Shown: positions 1 to 9,762, counted from the stretch's first letter. The stretch is 64,000 nucleotides of DNA from Thauera butanivorans NBRC 103042 (GCF_001591165.1 NZ_BCUG01000007.1:1-64000), one strand, 5' to 3'. Translations and numbers: made by a program. The notes: generated by a model from the letters alone, not told the origin.

Positions 1-278
1 AACGCCTCGACTACCAGCCCGCCAGCAGCATGGTCGGCGACTACGTGCAGACGCTGGCCGTGGGCTTCGGCCTCGAGTCCGCCGGCGAGCCGGCGCAGGG
101 CGAGGCTGCCGGTGCCGCCGCGCCCGAGCAGGTCACCGGCCAGGTGCTGGAGCAGGTCCAGGCCGAGCAGGGCGCCGCGCCCGCGCCCTGGTTCGAACTG
201 CTGCTCGCCGCGCTGACCCTGCTCGCCTTCCTGGGCGGCATGCTGCGCCAGTGGCGTGTCCGGCCGTTGGCGCCATGA
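1..278 (+). CDS. CobN/HmuS-like large chelatase-family protein, C-terminal end only
   Basis: This is the 3' end of a gene that begins before the window; the frame is open from base 3 and stops at 276-278. The visible 91 residues contain a short conserved-looking stretch (GDYVQTLAVGFGLES), an Ala/Gln/Glu-rich linker, then one hydrophobic helix (FELLLAALTLLAFLGGM) followed by a basic tail, so the protein ends in a membrane anchor. Its stop overlaps the start of the next gene (ATGA). Identity is inferred mainly from context: in Bacteroidetes hmu-type operons a CobN-related protein with a C-terminal membrane helix sits with a TonB receptor, an ExbB-like protein and a DUF2149 protein, as here. The diagnostic chelatase core is outside the window, so any other membrane-anchored protein remains possible. 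Confidence 0.5.
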   Translation, partial: RLDYQPASSMVGDYVQTLAVGFGLESAGEPAQGEAAGAAAPEQVTGQVLEQVQAEQGAAPAPWFELLLAALTLLAFLGGMLRQWRVRPLAP

Positions 279-2374
279 GGCCAGCCGCTGCCATCGCATG
301 CAGGACCGCCGCCGGTGCGGTTGCCTGCACGCTGGCCCTGGCCGGCTGGGCGGTGGAGCCCGACGCCACGCTGCTGCCCGAAGTCGGCGTCAGCGCCACT
401 TTCGACGCCCTGACCGAACAGCGCCTCGCCCCCGGCGTGAAGCTGGTCATCGACACGGACGAAATCCGCAGCCTGGGCGGCCTGTCGGTGGCCGAGGTGT
501 TGCGCAAATTGCCCGGCCTGGAGCGCGCCGGCCACGGCGCGGACTCTGCCGCTGCCGGCGCCCGTGGGGTGGCGCGCGACGCGGTGCTGATCCTGGTCAA
601 TGGCGAACGCCCCACCGCCAGCGGCCGCCATGCGCTGACCCTGGTCGGCCGCCTGCCGGCCGGCGAACTGGAGCGCATCGAACTGCTGCGCGGCAGCTCG
701 GCCGAATTCGGCGCCACGGCGGAAATCGTTGTCAACCTGGTCATGAAGGCGCCGGTGAGCCAGCGCAGCGCCTCGCTGCGCGTGGTCGGCGGCCAGCGCG
801 GCGACGAGCCCAACGCCCAGCTCACCGCCAGCCTCGGCGGCGGGGAGGGCGGCTTCAGCTGGCTGCTGCCGGTCACCGTGAACCGCCACCGCATGCCGGT
901 CGACAGCCGGCAGTGGCGCATGCTGCCGGCCGCGTGGTCCGCCGAAGCGCTGTCCGGCCATTACAGTGTCGATGAGCTGATCTTGTCGCCGCGGCTGTCG
1001 TGGAAAGCCGGCGACACCCGCCTGAGCCTGTGGCCGAGCTATTACCGCAACGATGGCCTGCGCCGGCAGACGGCCGAGCGCGGCGGGGCCGGCGAGCCCC
1101 TGGCGGCCGCCCGCCACGACCGCGAACGCAGCGCCTTCCGCATCGCTCGGCTGCGCGCCGACGGCGAAACCCGCGTCGGTGCGGACGGCAAGCTCAGCAC
1201 CCGGCTGGCGCTGATGGACGGCGAGCGCGACACCCGCACCCGGCGCACCGGGCCGCTGTCGCCGGCCTGGTCCGAAGCCCTCGACCGCCACGAACGCGAA
1301 TTCACCGGCTCGCTGCGGCTGGACCAGGCGCTGGCCGAGACCCACCTGCTGTCGCTGGCGCTGGAGGGCGCGGCCTTTTCCCGCCATGACCGGCAGGCGC
1401 TGGATGCCGCGAACCACCGCCATGTGGTGCGCGAGCGCAATGCCGCGCTGTGGCTGCAGGACGAATGGACGCTGAGCGAGGCGCTCACGCTGACCGCCGG
1501 CCTGCGCCTGGAAGCCGCCCGCCAGCATGCCGGCAGCGGCTGGCACGGCGAACGGGCGGCGTCGCCCTCGCTCGCACTGCGCTGGCAGGCGGCCGAGGCC
1601 TGGGTGCTGCGCGCCTCGGCCGGCACCGGCCTGCGCGTGCCCAAGCTGGACGAGATCACGCCGCTGGTCACGCGCAGTACCGAGTACAACACCCCGCTGG
1701 AAGCCGACGTCGGCGGCAATCCCGATCTCTCGGCCGAGCGCGTGCTGCGCGTGGAGTTCGGTGTCGAACGCTATCTCGCTGGCGAGAAGAGTGTGCTCGG
1801 CATGAACCTGTATGCGCGCCGTACGCGCGACTTCATCGAGCGCCGCAGCGCGCTGGAGGCCGGACGCTGGGTGGAGCGCCCGTACAACGCCGGCGACGCC
1901 CGCCACTGGGGCGTGGAACTGAGCGCCAGGCTCGACGCTGCGCTGCTTGCCAGGGCGCTGGACGGCGGCAGCCTGCGCGCCACGCTGACCCTGCCGCACG
2001 CAAGGGTGGATGACGCGCGCCTGGGCATCCGCCGCATCGCCAACGACACCCCGCGCCATCTCTTCAGCCTGAGCTACGAGCACGCGCCGGCGGGCGCGGC
2101 CACCCGCTTCGGCTTCCAGCTCAAGCACAGCGGCCCGGCGCGCACCCGCCTGGGCGACGAGCGCATCGCCCGCATCCGCAGCGGCTCCCGGCTGGACGCC
2201 CATGTCACCCGCCAGATCGCCCGCGGCGTCGATCTGCGCCTGTCGGTGGACAACGTGCTCGGCGCCGACGAGCGCCAGCACCGCCATGCGCGCCATGGCG
2301 CGGAAAGCTGGCGCCTGGACGGGCGCGACGGTGGCGAACGCACCTGGCTGCTGGCGCTGGAAGGCAAATGGTAG
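275..2374 (+). CDS. TonB-dependent outer-membrane receptor (hmu-like operon)
   Basis: A 699-residue TonB-dependent receptor. The start at 275 is chosen because it overlaps the previous stop as ATGA and gives a clean signal peptide (about residues 1-27, ending near GWAVE). The plug domain follows (about 35-160) with typical motifs: SVAEVLRKLPGLE, then LILVNGERPT, then ERIELLRGSSAEFGATAEIVVNLV. The rest is beta-barrel, including the late-barrel pattern GLRVPKLDEITP. The closing strand ends in aromatic Trp (LALEGKW), as needed for outer-membrane insertion. It lies between a CobN/HmuS-like gene and ExbB/DUF2149 genes, which suggests uptake of a tetrapyrrole such as haem or a corrinoid. The substrate cannot be read from sequence, and no cobalamin riboswitch precedes it inside the window. 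Confidence 0.88.
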   Translation: MRPAAAIACRTAAGAVACTLALAGWAVEPDATLLPEVGVSATFDALTEQRLAPGVKLVIDTDEIRSLGGLSVAEVLRKLPGLERAGHGADSAAAGARGVARDAVLILVNGERPTASGRHALTLVGRLPAGELERIELLRGSSAEFGATAEIVVNLVMKAPVSQRSASLRVVGGQRGDEPNAQLTASLGGGEGGFSWLLPVTVNRHRMPVDSRQWRMLPAAWSAEALSGHYSVDELILSPRLSWKAGDTRLSLWPSYYRNDGLRRQTAERGGAGEPLAAARHDRERSAFRIARLRADGETRVGADGKLSTRLALMDGERDTRTRRTGPLSPAWSEALDRHEREFTGSLRLDQALAETHLLSLALEGAAFSRHDRQALDAANHRHVVRERNAALWLQDEWTLSEALTLTAGLRLEAARQHAGSGWHGERAASPSLALRWQAAEAWVLRASAGTGLRVPKLDEITPLVTRSTEYNTPLEADVGGNPDLSAERVLRVEFGVERYLAGEKSVLGMNLYARRTRDFIERRSALEAGRWVERPYNAGDARHWGVELSARLDAALLARALDGGSLRATLTLPHARVDDARLGIRRIANDTPRHLFSLSYEHAPAGAATRFGFQLKHSGPARTRLGDERIARIRSGSRLDAHVTRQIARGVDLRLSVDNVLGADERQHRHARHGAESWRLDGRDGGERTWLLALEGKW

Positions 2375-2513
2375 GGCGCAGCCCCAGCTCTCCTCGGACG
2401 GCACTTCGACCGGGAGGCCGAGGCGCTGCTGTTCGAACATCCAATCGGGCAGGCGATGACGCGTTCCGCTTTCGTCGTCCGCGTATTTCCACTTTCCCCG
2501 GAGAAAAAGAAGC

Positions 2514-3050
2514 ATGTCGCAAATCGTCGAATCGGCCATGTACGGCCTGTCCCAGTTGTTCCTGCTGCCGGTGCTGCTGCTGGTTGCCGCCTTGTTCTTC
2601 TACGCCTTCTACGCGCTCGGCTGCTTCGTCGTGCAGGCCAGGCAGCGGCAGCGGGGCGAACTGCGCGCCTTCGAACTGCGCGCGGCGCTGAGCGAGCGCC
2701 CGGGCCTGCACCTGACCGCGCTCGAAGCGATCGCGGTCAAGCGCCTCGAAATGCTGCGCATCGCCAGCCGGGTCGGTCCGATGCTCGGTCTCGTCGCCAC
2801 GATGATCCCGATGGGGCCGGCGCTGATGGCGCTGGCCGATGGCCAGTTGCAGGAAGTCAGCCGCAACCTGATGGTCGCCTTCTCGGCGGTGATCCTGGCC
2901 CTGATCGCCTCGGCGATCACCTATGGCATCGCCAGCGTGCGGCGGCGCTGGCTGGCGACCGAACTGGCCGAGATCGAGCACGAAAACCTGCCCGAGGCGC
3001 AGGAGTACGACGACCCCGTGGCACCGCTGGCTGCGGAGGGCGTGCTGTGA
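2514..3050 (+). CDS. MotA/TolQ/ExbB proton-channel family protein
   Basis: A 178-residue inner-membrane protein preceded by a GGAGAAAAAG ribosome-binding site. An N-terminal helix (about residues 12-37, FLLPVLLLVAALFFYAFYALG) is followed by a basic cytoplasmic region and two more helices (about 85-110, GPMLGLVATMIPMGPALMAL; and about 120-145, LMVAFSAVILALIASAITYGIA). This is the three-helix plan of ExbB/TolQ. It would use the proton gradient to energise the TonB receptor encoded just upstream. It overlaps the DUF2149 gene by 4 bases, so the two are probably translated together. It corresponds in position to the ExbB-like gene of hmu-type operons. Confidence 0.85.
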   Translation: MSQIVESAMYGLSQLFLLPVLLLVAALFFYAFYALGCFVVQARQRQRGELRAFELRAALSERPGLHLTALEAIAVKRLEMLRIASRVGPMLGLVATMIPMGPALMALADGQLQEVSRNLMVAFSAVILALIASAITYGIASVRRRWLATELAEIEHENLPEAQEYDDPVAPLAAEGVL

Positions 3051-3442
3051 GCATCCGCCCGAACGCTCCCGCGGCGGCGCTGCCGCCGGCCAGGGCGCGC
3101 GGTGCCGGCGGCCCTCGCCGTGCCGGCCTGCGCCTGATGGACGACATCGAGGCCGACGATCCCATCCTGTCGGTGGTCAACCTGATCGACGTGTTCCTGG
3201 TCATCATCGCCGCGCTGCTGCTCGCCGTCGCCAGCAACCCGATGAATCCCTTCGTCCAGGAAGACGTCACCGTCATCAAGAACCCCGGCCAGCCCAATAT
3301 GGAGATGATCGTCAAGAAAGGCGAGATCATCGAGCACTACCAGGCCAGCGGCGAGATCGGCACCGGCGAAGGCTCGCGTGCCGGTGTGGCCTATCGGATG
3401 AAGGACGGCTCCTTCATCTATGTGCCTGAGACGGACGAGTAA
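3047..3442 (+). CDS. DUF2149 membrane protein, probable ExbD-like partner
   Basis: A 131-residue protein started at a GTG that overlaps the upstream stop as GTGA. This start is inferred from the coupling; a longer open frame upstream is a shadow of the ExbB-like gene. After an Arg/Ala-rich leader comes DDIEADDPILSVVNLIDVFLV and a single membrane helix (about residues 40-62), then a hydrophilic domain of about 65 residues. The NLIDVFLVIIAALLL stretch resembles the helix of ExbD/TolR, whose membrane aspartate carries protons. The protein may therefore be the ExbD counterpart of its neighbour. DUF2149 with ExbB, a TonB receptor and a CobN-like gene is a recurrent combination; the biochemical role is not settled. 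Confidence 0.8.
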   Translation: MSIRPNAPAAALPPARARGAGGPRRAGLRLMDDIEADDPILSVVNLIDVFLVIIAALLLAVASNPMNPFVQEDVTVIKNPGQPNMEMIVKKGEIIEHYQASGEIGTGEGSRAGVAYRMKDGSFIYVPETDE

Positions 3443-3521
3443 GGCATCATCTGGATGAACTGCGGCGGGCGGAGGGCTTCGTCCGCCGCCGCCGCAGGCC
3501 GCGAATTCAGTTCGCCAGGAT

Positions 3522-4106
3522 TCAGCCCGCCAGCGCCGCCTCGATTTCGGCGAAGGTGCGCGGCAGGTCGAAGCCGAGCACCGGCACGCCGAGCAGGCGG
3601 CCGATATGGGTGGCAGAGAACAGGCCGCGTACGCGCGGCTGGCCGGTCGCGGGGTCGGTATCCTCGATCAGGATGTGCTGGCGGCCGAGCTTCTTCAGTG
3701 CCTCCAGCACGTCGGCGACGCGGGCGGTCAGGATTTCCCCGAGATACAGCGTGTCGATGGTGGCGATCGGCGTCATCAGGTCGCCGACCGTCAGTTCGTC
3801 ATGCCTGCAGGAACGCGAGCGGGCGATCTGCAGCGGCTTTTCGCCGAGGATGTCGCGCGCGGTGATGAGGCCGGCGACCCGCTCCCGTCCGTCGAGCACC
3901 ATCAGCAGGCGCACGCCGCGCGAAATCATGCGGGTGTTGGCTTCGCTGACCGGATCGTCGGTGGTGATGGTGACTGCGTTGACGCGGGTGAAATCGGTCA
4001 TCGCCTCGACGGCGGGCGAGTCCGCGCCGATCAGGTTGAAACCGGGAATGCAAAGCGAGGCGTTCGGGGACAGCTTGTGCGCCTGTACACGAGTCGGCAA
4101 GGTCAT
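3522..4106 (-). CDS. CBS-domain pair protein
   Basis: A 194-residue cytoplasmic protein with two CBS domains (about residues 35-90 and 105-185). Visible CBS features are VNAVTITTDDPVSEANTRM, RLLMVLDGRERVAGLITARDILGEKP, VGDLMTPIATID and QHILIEDTDPATGQPRVRGLFSATHIGRLLG. Such stand-alone pairs usually bind adenine nucleotides and act as sensors; the partner is unknown. A GGAGGAAG ribosome-binding site lies a few bases before the ATG. It is the last minus-strand gene after the RS1 operon, but about 190 bases separate it from btuD and an AT-richer stretch (around 4128-4215) could hold its own promoter. It converges with the DUF2149 gene. Confidence 0.82.
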   Translation of the reverse strand: MTLPTRVQAHKLSPNASLCIPGFNLIGADSPAVEAMTDFTRVNAVTITTDDPVSEANTRMISRGVRLLMVLDGRERVAGLITARDILGEKPLQIARSRSCRHDELTVGDLMTPIATIDTLYLGEILTARVADVLEALKKLGRQHILIEDTDPATGQPRVRGLFSATHIGRLLGVPVLGFDLPRTFAEIEAALAG

Positions 4107-4294
4107 TGTGTCTTCCTCCAGCGGATCATTGATATTGTTTGTTTGCAGGCACCAGGGCCGCCGACCACTCTAGCATCGTGGGTTTTGGGCTGCACGGGTG
4201 TTTTGACCATTTCGAGACCTATGCCGCAGCGGCTCGTGGCGGCATGTAGCGGATGCGAAGCGGCGCTCGCCGTGCGCCTTTCATCCGGCCCTGG

Positions 4295-5109
<815 letters not shown>

Positions 5110-5113
<4 letters not shown>

Positions 5114-6108
5114 GGCATCTCCCTGCGGGTGCGCAGGATCAGCACCAGGAAGAAGGGCGCGCCGACCAGCGCGGTGAGCACGCCGAGCTTGAGTTCCGGC
5201 CCGCCGCCGTGCAGCAGGCGCACGCCGATGTCGGCCAGCATCAGCAGCACTGCGCCGGCCAAGGCCGACAGCGGCAGCAGGCGGCCGGGATCGCCGCCGG
5301 CGAGCGGGCGCATCAGGTGCGGCGCGACCAGACCGATGAAGCCGATTGCGCCGGACACCGAAACCGCCGCGCCGACCGCTGCGGCGCTGCCGACGAGGAT
5401 ACGAAAGCGCAGCCGGCCGAGGTCGATGCCGAGCGAGCGGGCAGTGTCCTCGCCCAGGGTCAGCGCCCGCAGGCCGCGGCCGCAGCCCAGCAGCAGCACG
5501 GCGCCGGCGGCGATGAAGGGCAGCGCGAGGCCGACGTCGCGGCTGCTGCGGTCGGCCAGCGAACCCATCATCCAGAACACGATCTCGCTCATCGCGGTGG
5601 GATTGGGCGACCAGTTGAGGATCAGCGAAATCAGCGCGCCGCACAGCGAGGACACCGCGACGCCGGCCAGGATCAGCGTGGTGGCGCCGGTGTGGCGGCC
5701 GGCGAGGGCGAACACGAAAGCCACGGCAATGGCCGTGCCGGCGAAGCCGGCCAGCGGCAGCGCAAGGTAGAAGGCGTCGGCGAAGCCGGTGTACAGCGCC
5801 AGCACCGCACCCAGCGCGGCGCCGCTGGAAACGCCGAGCAGGCCGGGTTCGGCCAGCGGGTTGCGCAGCAGGCCCTGCATCGCCGCGCCGGCAATGCCGA
5901 GCGCCGCGCCCACCGCCAGGCACAGCACGGTGCGCGGCAGGCGGATGTCGAGCAGGATGCGCTGCGGCACCAGGTCGCCGGCAAGCGTGCCGGCGATCAG
6001 GCGCCGGGGGCTGAGGTCGACGTAGCCGATCATCAGCGACAGCGCTGCGAGGCCTGCAAGTGCGATGGCGAGTCCGATCACTGCCAGCCGGCTGCGGGAG
6101 AAGCTCAT
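5110..6108 (-). CDS. btuC: Vitamin B12 ABC transporter permease (BtuC type)
   Basis: A 332-residue FecCD/BtuC family permease with about ten hydrophobic helices. Family motifs are RLPRTVLCLAVGAALGIAGAAMQGLLRNPLAEPGLLGVSSGA near residue 50-95, LGEDTARSLGIDLGRLR, and GAIGFIGLVAPHLMR, the cytoplasmic coupling helix that docks on the ATPase. Start 6108 is favoured over the ATG at 6156 because it overlaps the btuF stop by 4 bases and gives the usual short N-terminus (MSFSRSRLAVIG). It sits between btuF and btuD in the RS1 operon. The permease of the RS4 operon is a close paralogue. Confidence 0.9.
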
Positions 6109-6983
6109 CGCTGTCCCCCCTCGGCAGCGAGCAGTGCTGCGGCGTCGAGATTCCATGGTCCGCCGCAGACCGTCAGGCGCGCCGGCAGTACCACTTCGTG
6201 CGCGCCCAGCCCGGCGATCGCCGGGTGCTGCAGCAGGCGGTTGCCCAGCGTCGGCGTGCCGCGGCGGTAGTCGCTGCCGATCAGCACGTCGGGAGCATGT
6301 TCGACGAGCTTTTCCAGCGGCAGGATGCCGTAGCCGGCGAGGCCGCCGCGGGCGGCGCCGTTGTCGTGGCCGGCGGCGGCGAAGATGTCATGGTACAGCG
6401 TTGCGCTGCCGGCGCTGTAGCCGCCGGAGGCGAATTGGGTGGCGAGCGGGCGAGGACTGCGGTGGCTGGCTTCGAGCTCGGCCAGGCGCTCGGCGAAGCG
6501 GGCGATGATGGCTTCGCCGCGCGCTTCCTCGCCGACGGCGCGCGCCACGCTGCGCAGTTCGGCGGCGACCTCGTCGAAGCCGTTGGCACCCGCCACCACC
6601 AGCACCGGAATGCCGAAGCGCCGCAGCATCGCCGTGGTGTGGCGGGTGGTGTAGGCGCCGACCAGCACCAGATCGGGCTGCAGGGCGAGCACTTCCTCGG
6701 CGTTGCCCCAGGCGATCGGCAGGCCGCGGGCCTGTTCATGCAGCGCGGTGCTGAAAGCATCCTGGCTGAGGAAGGAGAGTGCGGCGATGCGCTCGCGCCC
6801 GACCAGTTGCAGCAGGATCTGGTCGGTGCACAGGTTCAGCGACACGATGCGCTGCGGCCTGGCAGCCGGTGCCGCTGCGGTAGCCGGCTGCACACCGGGC
6901 CAGATCGCAGCGAGTACGAGCAGGTACAGCCGCAGCGCAGTTGCGTACACAGGCCGGCGCAGGCGCATCATCGACAGGGGCAT
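6105..6983 (-). CDS. btuF: Periplasmic corrinoid-binding protein (BtuF type)
   Basis: A 292-residue class III binding protein. A signal peptide covers about residues 1-37 (hydrophobic YLLVLAAIWPGVQPATAAA). The mature protein starts with RPQRIVSLNLCTDQILLQLVGRERIAALS, the standard BtuF/FepB opening, and the second lobe contains LATQFASGGYSAGSATLYHDIFAAAGHDN and a C-terminal LTVCGGPWNL. Start could be 6983 or the ATG five codons later. It follows the 189-aa unknown gene by only 4 bases and overlaps btuC by 4 bases. It would capture cobalamin or related corrinoids delivered by BtuB and hand them to BtuCD. Confidence 0.87.
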   Translation of the reverse strand: MPLSMMRLRRPVYATALRLYLLVLAAIWPGVQPATAAAPAARPQRIVSLNLCTDQILLQLVGRERIAALSFLSQDAFSTALHEQARGLPIAWGNAEEVLALQPDLVLVGAYTTRHTTAMLRRFGIPVLVVAGANGFDEVAAELRSVARAVGEEARGEAIIARFAERLAELEASHRSPRPLATQFASGGYSAGSATLYHDIFAAAGHDNGAARGGLAGYGILPLEKLVEHAPDVLIGSDYRRGTPTLGNRLLQHPAIAGLGAHEVVLPARLTVCGGPWNLDAAALLAAEGGQR

Positions 6984-6987
6984 GGTC

Positions 6988-7557
6988 TCAGCCGCCGCAC
7001 ACCAGGCCGCTGCCGCTGCGGTCGAGCGGATCGGGCGGCAGATCGAGATAGGCGAGGCGCAACTCGTCCCAGGCTTTCAGCTTCGACCAGTCGGGCTCCG
7101 ATGCGAGCCGGCCTTCGTCGTTGAGGAAGGGGTTGGGCAGGAAGACCGTCACCTGCTGGTCGCCGGCGGCGGTGAACATCCGCACGCCCCAGGATTTGGG
7201 CGCATCGTCGTTGCCGAGTACCCGGTAGAACTCGGCGCGCCCGGTGCGCCGCTTTGCAGCGAGTTCAGGCGTGGTGCCGCTGAAGTGGCCGATGCACAGG
7301 TGGAAGTGCCAGGCGCCGAAGTCGACGGTCAGATAGCCGTCGAGCAGGCCGATGTTGACCGGCGCGTTGGGTGCGCGAATCTCCCATACTGCGCCGGGCA
7401 CCAGGGTGCCGAAATGAATGCCGCGCCAGTGGCCCTGGAAGATGTCCTTGACCAGCATCCACAGCGTGTTTTCGTCGGTGGGCAGCGACCAGATCTGGAC
7501 GCGGCCCAGGCCGGGTTCGTCGATCACCGGTGGTAGCACCGTTGTCGGGTTGTTCAT
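6988..7557 (-). CDS. Unknown protein inside the btuB-btuFCD operon
   Basis: A 189-residue soluble protein with no signal peptide or membrane helix. I do not recognise a named domain. It is rich in Trp, His and Asp (for example NTLWMLVKDIFQGHWRGIH, FGAWHFHLCIGHF and KSWGVRMFTAAGDQQ) and ends in a small CysGlyGly tail (GSGLVCGG). Its place between btuB and btuF, with short gaps (57 bases before, 4 bases after), and its position under the RS1 riboswitch strongly imply a role in corrinoid uptake or processing, perhaps binding or modifying the ligand or a metal. The HxH stretch and the terminal Cys are possible metal ligands. That is inference; no catalytic motif is evident. Confidence 0.75.
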   Translation of the reverse strand: MNNPTTVLPPVIDEPGLGRVQIWSLPTDENTLWMLVKDIFQGHWRGIHFGTLVPGAVWEIRAPNAPVNIGLLDGYLTVDFGAWHFHLCIGHFSGTTPELAAKRRTGRAEFYRVLGNDDAPKSWGVRMFTAAGDQQVTVFLPNPFLNDEGRLASEPDWSKLKAWDELRLAYLDLPPDPLDRSGSGLVCGG

Positions 7558-7614
7558 GGCGTGTTCCTCGAAGCGGCGCGGGCCGGCCCGCGCCGCGGGT
7601 GGTGGTCGACTGCT

Positions 7615-9606
7615 TCAGAAGAAGCGGTACTCGATGCCGACGATGCCGTAGACGCCGGGCTGCTCGTAGCCGAGGCCTTCCGAAACGTCGGCGTCGAACA
7701 GGTTCTCGACGCGGGCGTACACCGCCGTGTCCTTGTTGAGCGCATAGCGGGCGGAGACGTCGACACGCACGTAGTCGTCCACCCAGTCGCGCTGCGTCCA
7801 GTCCAGCCGGCGGCCGGTGTAGTAGGCGTTGATGCCGGCGCTCAGCGGGCCGCTGGCGTGGAAGGCGCCGAGGTTGGCCTTGTGGCGGGCGATCAGCACC
7901 GTGCGGGCGTAGTCGGCCCCGGCCTTGCGGGTATGCGAGTCGGTGTAGGTGTAGTTGCCCTTGAGCGTCCAGGCTTCGTCCAGTGCCCAGGCGAAGCTCA
8001 GCTCGAGGCCGCGCGTGCGCTGCTGGTCGGCATTGGCGTACATGCCGAAGCCGCCGAACGGGTTGTTCGGGTTGGCAATGCTGGCGTCGTAGATCACGAC
8101 ATCCTTGACGCGCGAATGCCAGGCGGTCGCTTCCCAACTGAAGCCGGTGTCCGGCACCAGTTGGCGGATGCCGATCTCGGTGCTGCGGCCGCTTTCGGGG
8201 CTGAGCGAGGTGCTGCCGTAGTTGGGGTTGAACAACTGCTGCAGCGTCGGCGCGCGATAGCTGGTGCCATGGTTGGCGAACAGCGTCACCGAGCCGAGCT
8301 GGTAGCTGGCGCCGACGCTGCCGGTGGTCTTGTCGCCCCAGACGTCGTAATCATCATGGCGCAGGCCGGCAGCCAGCGTCAGGCCGCTCGCACCCACCGC
8401 GTATTCGCCGTTGAGATAGAAGGACTTGCGGTCGGTGTCGCCGTCCAGCTCACCATATTGCCCCCACTGCCTGGCGTCCGATTCGTACAGTTCGATGCCG
8501 GCCAGCGCCTTCAGGCCGCCGGCCTCGTAGCGCAGGCTGTAGTCGAACTCGGTGCTCTTGTCCTTGTAATAAGCGGCTTGCGGGCTGCCGTTGTCGAAGA
8601 TCGGTACCGCGTCGCCCCGGTTGTAGATGTTCATCCAGTCGGGGGAGAAACCGTCCCAAGGCGCGGTGACGTAGCCCAGCAGGCCGTCGTCGCGGTCCAG
8701 CGTCTTGCGCCGCGATTCGGTCCAGCCCGCTTCCAGGCGGTGGCTGAGGCGGTCGCTGAGCCGGTGTTCGAGGTAGGCGCTGACGACTCGGGTACGGGTG
8801 TCGTTATAAGCGTTGGGGTCGGGCAACTGGCTCGCCCAGTAGGTCGGATGCCCGCTGCTGCGGGTGACTTCGGTCAGATGGGCGAAGCTGAAGCGATTGT
8901 CGGCGTGCCAGGCAGACAAGCCGGCGTCGAAGTTCGCCGAGCGGTAGTCGAGCGAAAGCTGGAGCTCTTCGTCCTTGAATTCCTCGTGCCGGTGAACGCC
9001 GTCGCTGTCGGTCTTGGAAGCGTACAGCGAGCTGCTCAACTGGCCGTCGCCCAGCTCCACCACGTGTTGCCAGCTGCCCTTGAGCTTGCGCCAGCCGAGC
9101 GAGCCGGCCTCGGCCGCGATCGACAGTCGCGGTTCCTGGCTGCCGCGCCTGGTGGTGATGGAGATCACCCCGGCGGTGGCGTTGGCGCCGTACAGCACGG
9201 CCTGCGGGCCGCGCAGCACTTCGATGCGCGAGATCGTCGACGGGTCGATCTGGCCCAGCAGGCTGCCGACGTCGCCGGAGCCGGGCTGGTTCAGCGTCAT
9301 GCCGTCGACCACCACCAGCACGTGGCCGGCGCCGAAGCCGCGCATCCGCAGGTAGGTGTATTGGCCGGGGCCGCCGACCTGCTTGAACTCGATGCCGGCC
9401 AGGCTGCGCAGCACCTCGGCGACGTCGGTGTAGCCGCCGCGGACGATGTCTTCTTCCTCGATCACCGAGGCGGACTGGGTCATCGTGAACTGCGATTTCT
9501 CCAGCTTGGTGGCTTCCACCACCACGCCGGCCAGGGAGGTGTCGGCAGCATGCGCGGCCGGCAGCAGAACGAGCGCGGTGGCGGCGCCCAGCAGGGGATG
9601 TCTCAT
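7615..9606 (-). CDS. btuB: TonB-dependent vitamin B12 receptor (BtuB)
   Basis: A 663-residue outer-membrane receptor. The start at 9606 is picked because it gives a signal peptide (MRHPLLGAATALVLLPAAHA) and has a GGAG site nine to ten bases upstream; the frame stays open further upstream without function. Plug motifs are DVAEVLRSLAGIEFKQ, LVVVDGMTLNQPG and RIEVLRGPQAVLYGANATAGVISITTRRG. The barrel ends with the aromatic strand GIVGIEYRFF. The gene is the first of the RS1 operon, about 240 bases downstream of a cobalamin riboswitch, which is the strongest support for a cobalamin/corrinoid substrate. Expression should fall when adenosyl- or other cobalamin is abundant. Confidence 0.92.
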   Translation of the reverse strand: MRHPLLGAATALVLLPAAHAADTSLAGVVVEATKLEKSQFTMTQSASVIEEEDIVRGGYTDVAEVLRSLAGIEFKQVGGPGQYTYLRMRGFGAGHVLVVVDGMTLNQPGSGDVGSLLGQIDPSTISRIEVLRGPQAVLYGANATAGVISITTRRGSQEPRLSIAAEAGSLGWRKLKGSWQHVVELGDGQLSSSLYASKTDSDGVHRHEEFKDEELQLSLDYRSANFDAGLSAWHADNRFSFAHLTEVTRSSGHPTYWASQLPDPNAYNDTRTRVVSAYLEHRLSDRLSHRLEAGWTESRRKTLDRDDGLLGYVTAPWDGFSPDWMNIYNRGDAVPIFDNGSPQAAYYKDKSTEFDYSLRYEAGGLKALAGIELYESDARQWGQYGELDGDTDRKSFYLNGEYAVGASGLTLAAGLRHDDYDVWGDKTTGSVGASYQLGSVTLFANHGTSYRAPTLQQLFNPNYGSTSLSPESGRSTEIGIRQLVPDTGFSWEATAWHSRVKDVVIYDASIANPNNPFGGFGMYANADQQRTRGLELSFAWALDEAWTLKGNYTYTDSHTRKAGADYARTVLIARHKANLGAFHASGPLSAGINAYYTGRRLDWTQRDWVDDYVRVDVSARYALNKDTAVYARVENLFDADVSEGLGYEQPGVYGIVGIEYRFF

Positions 9607-9762
9607 CGGGTCAGGCTCCAGAAGGAACTCGCCGCGACGGAATGGTTTCACAGGCATTCCCGGCCACGGGCTGTGCCCATGACCATGTTGCCCGGCGCTG
9701 GCCGGACGATGCGGAACAACACTGCGAACAAGATGAAATCGGCGCCATCCGTTGCGGTAAGT

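Noticed and set aside
41-2539. 832-aa minus-strand frame opposite the first TonB receptor
   Set aside because: Ala/Gln/Arg-rich shadow translation with no family pattern; the plus strand encodes clear receptor motifs.
3455-3500. GC-rich hairpin between the DUF2149 and CBS genes as a terminator
   Set aside because: Stem is imperfect and no T-run follows on either strand.
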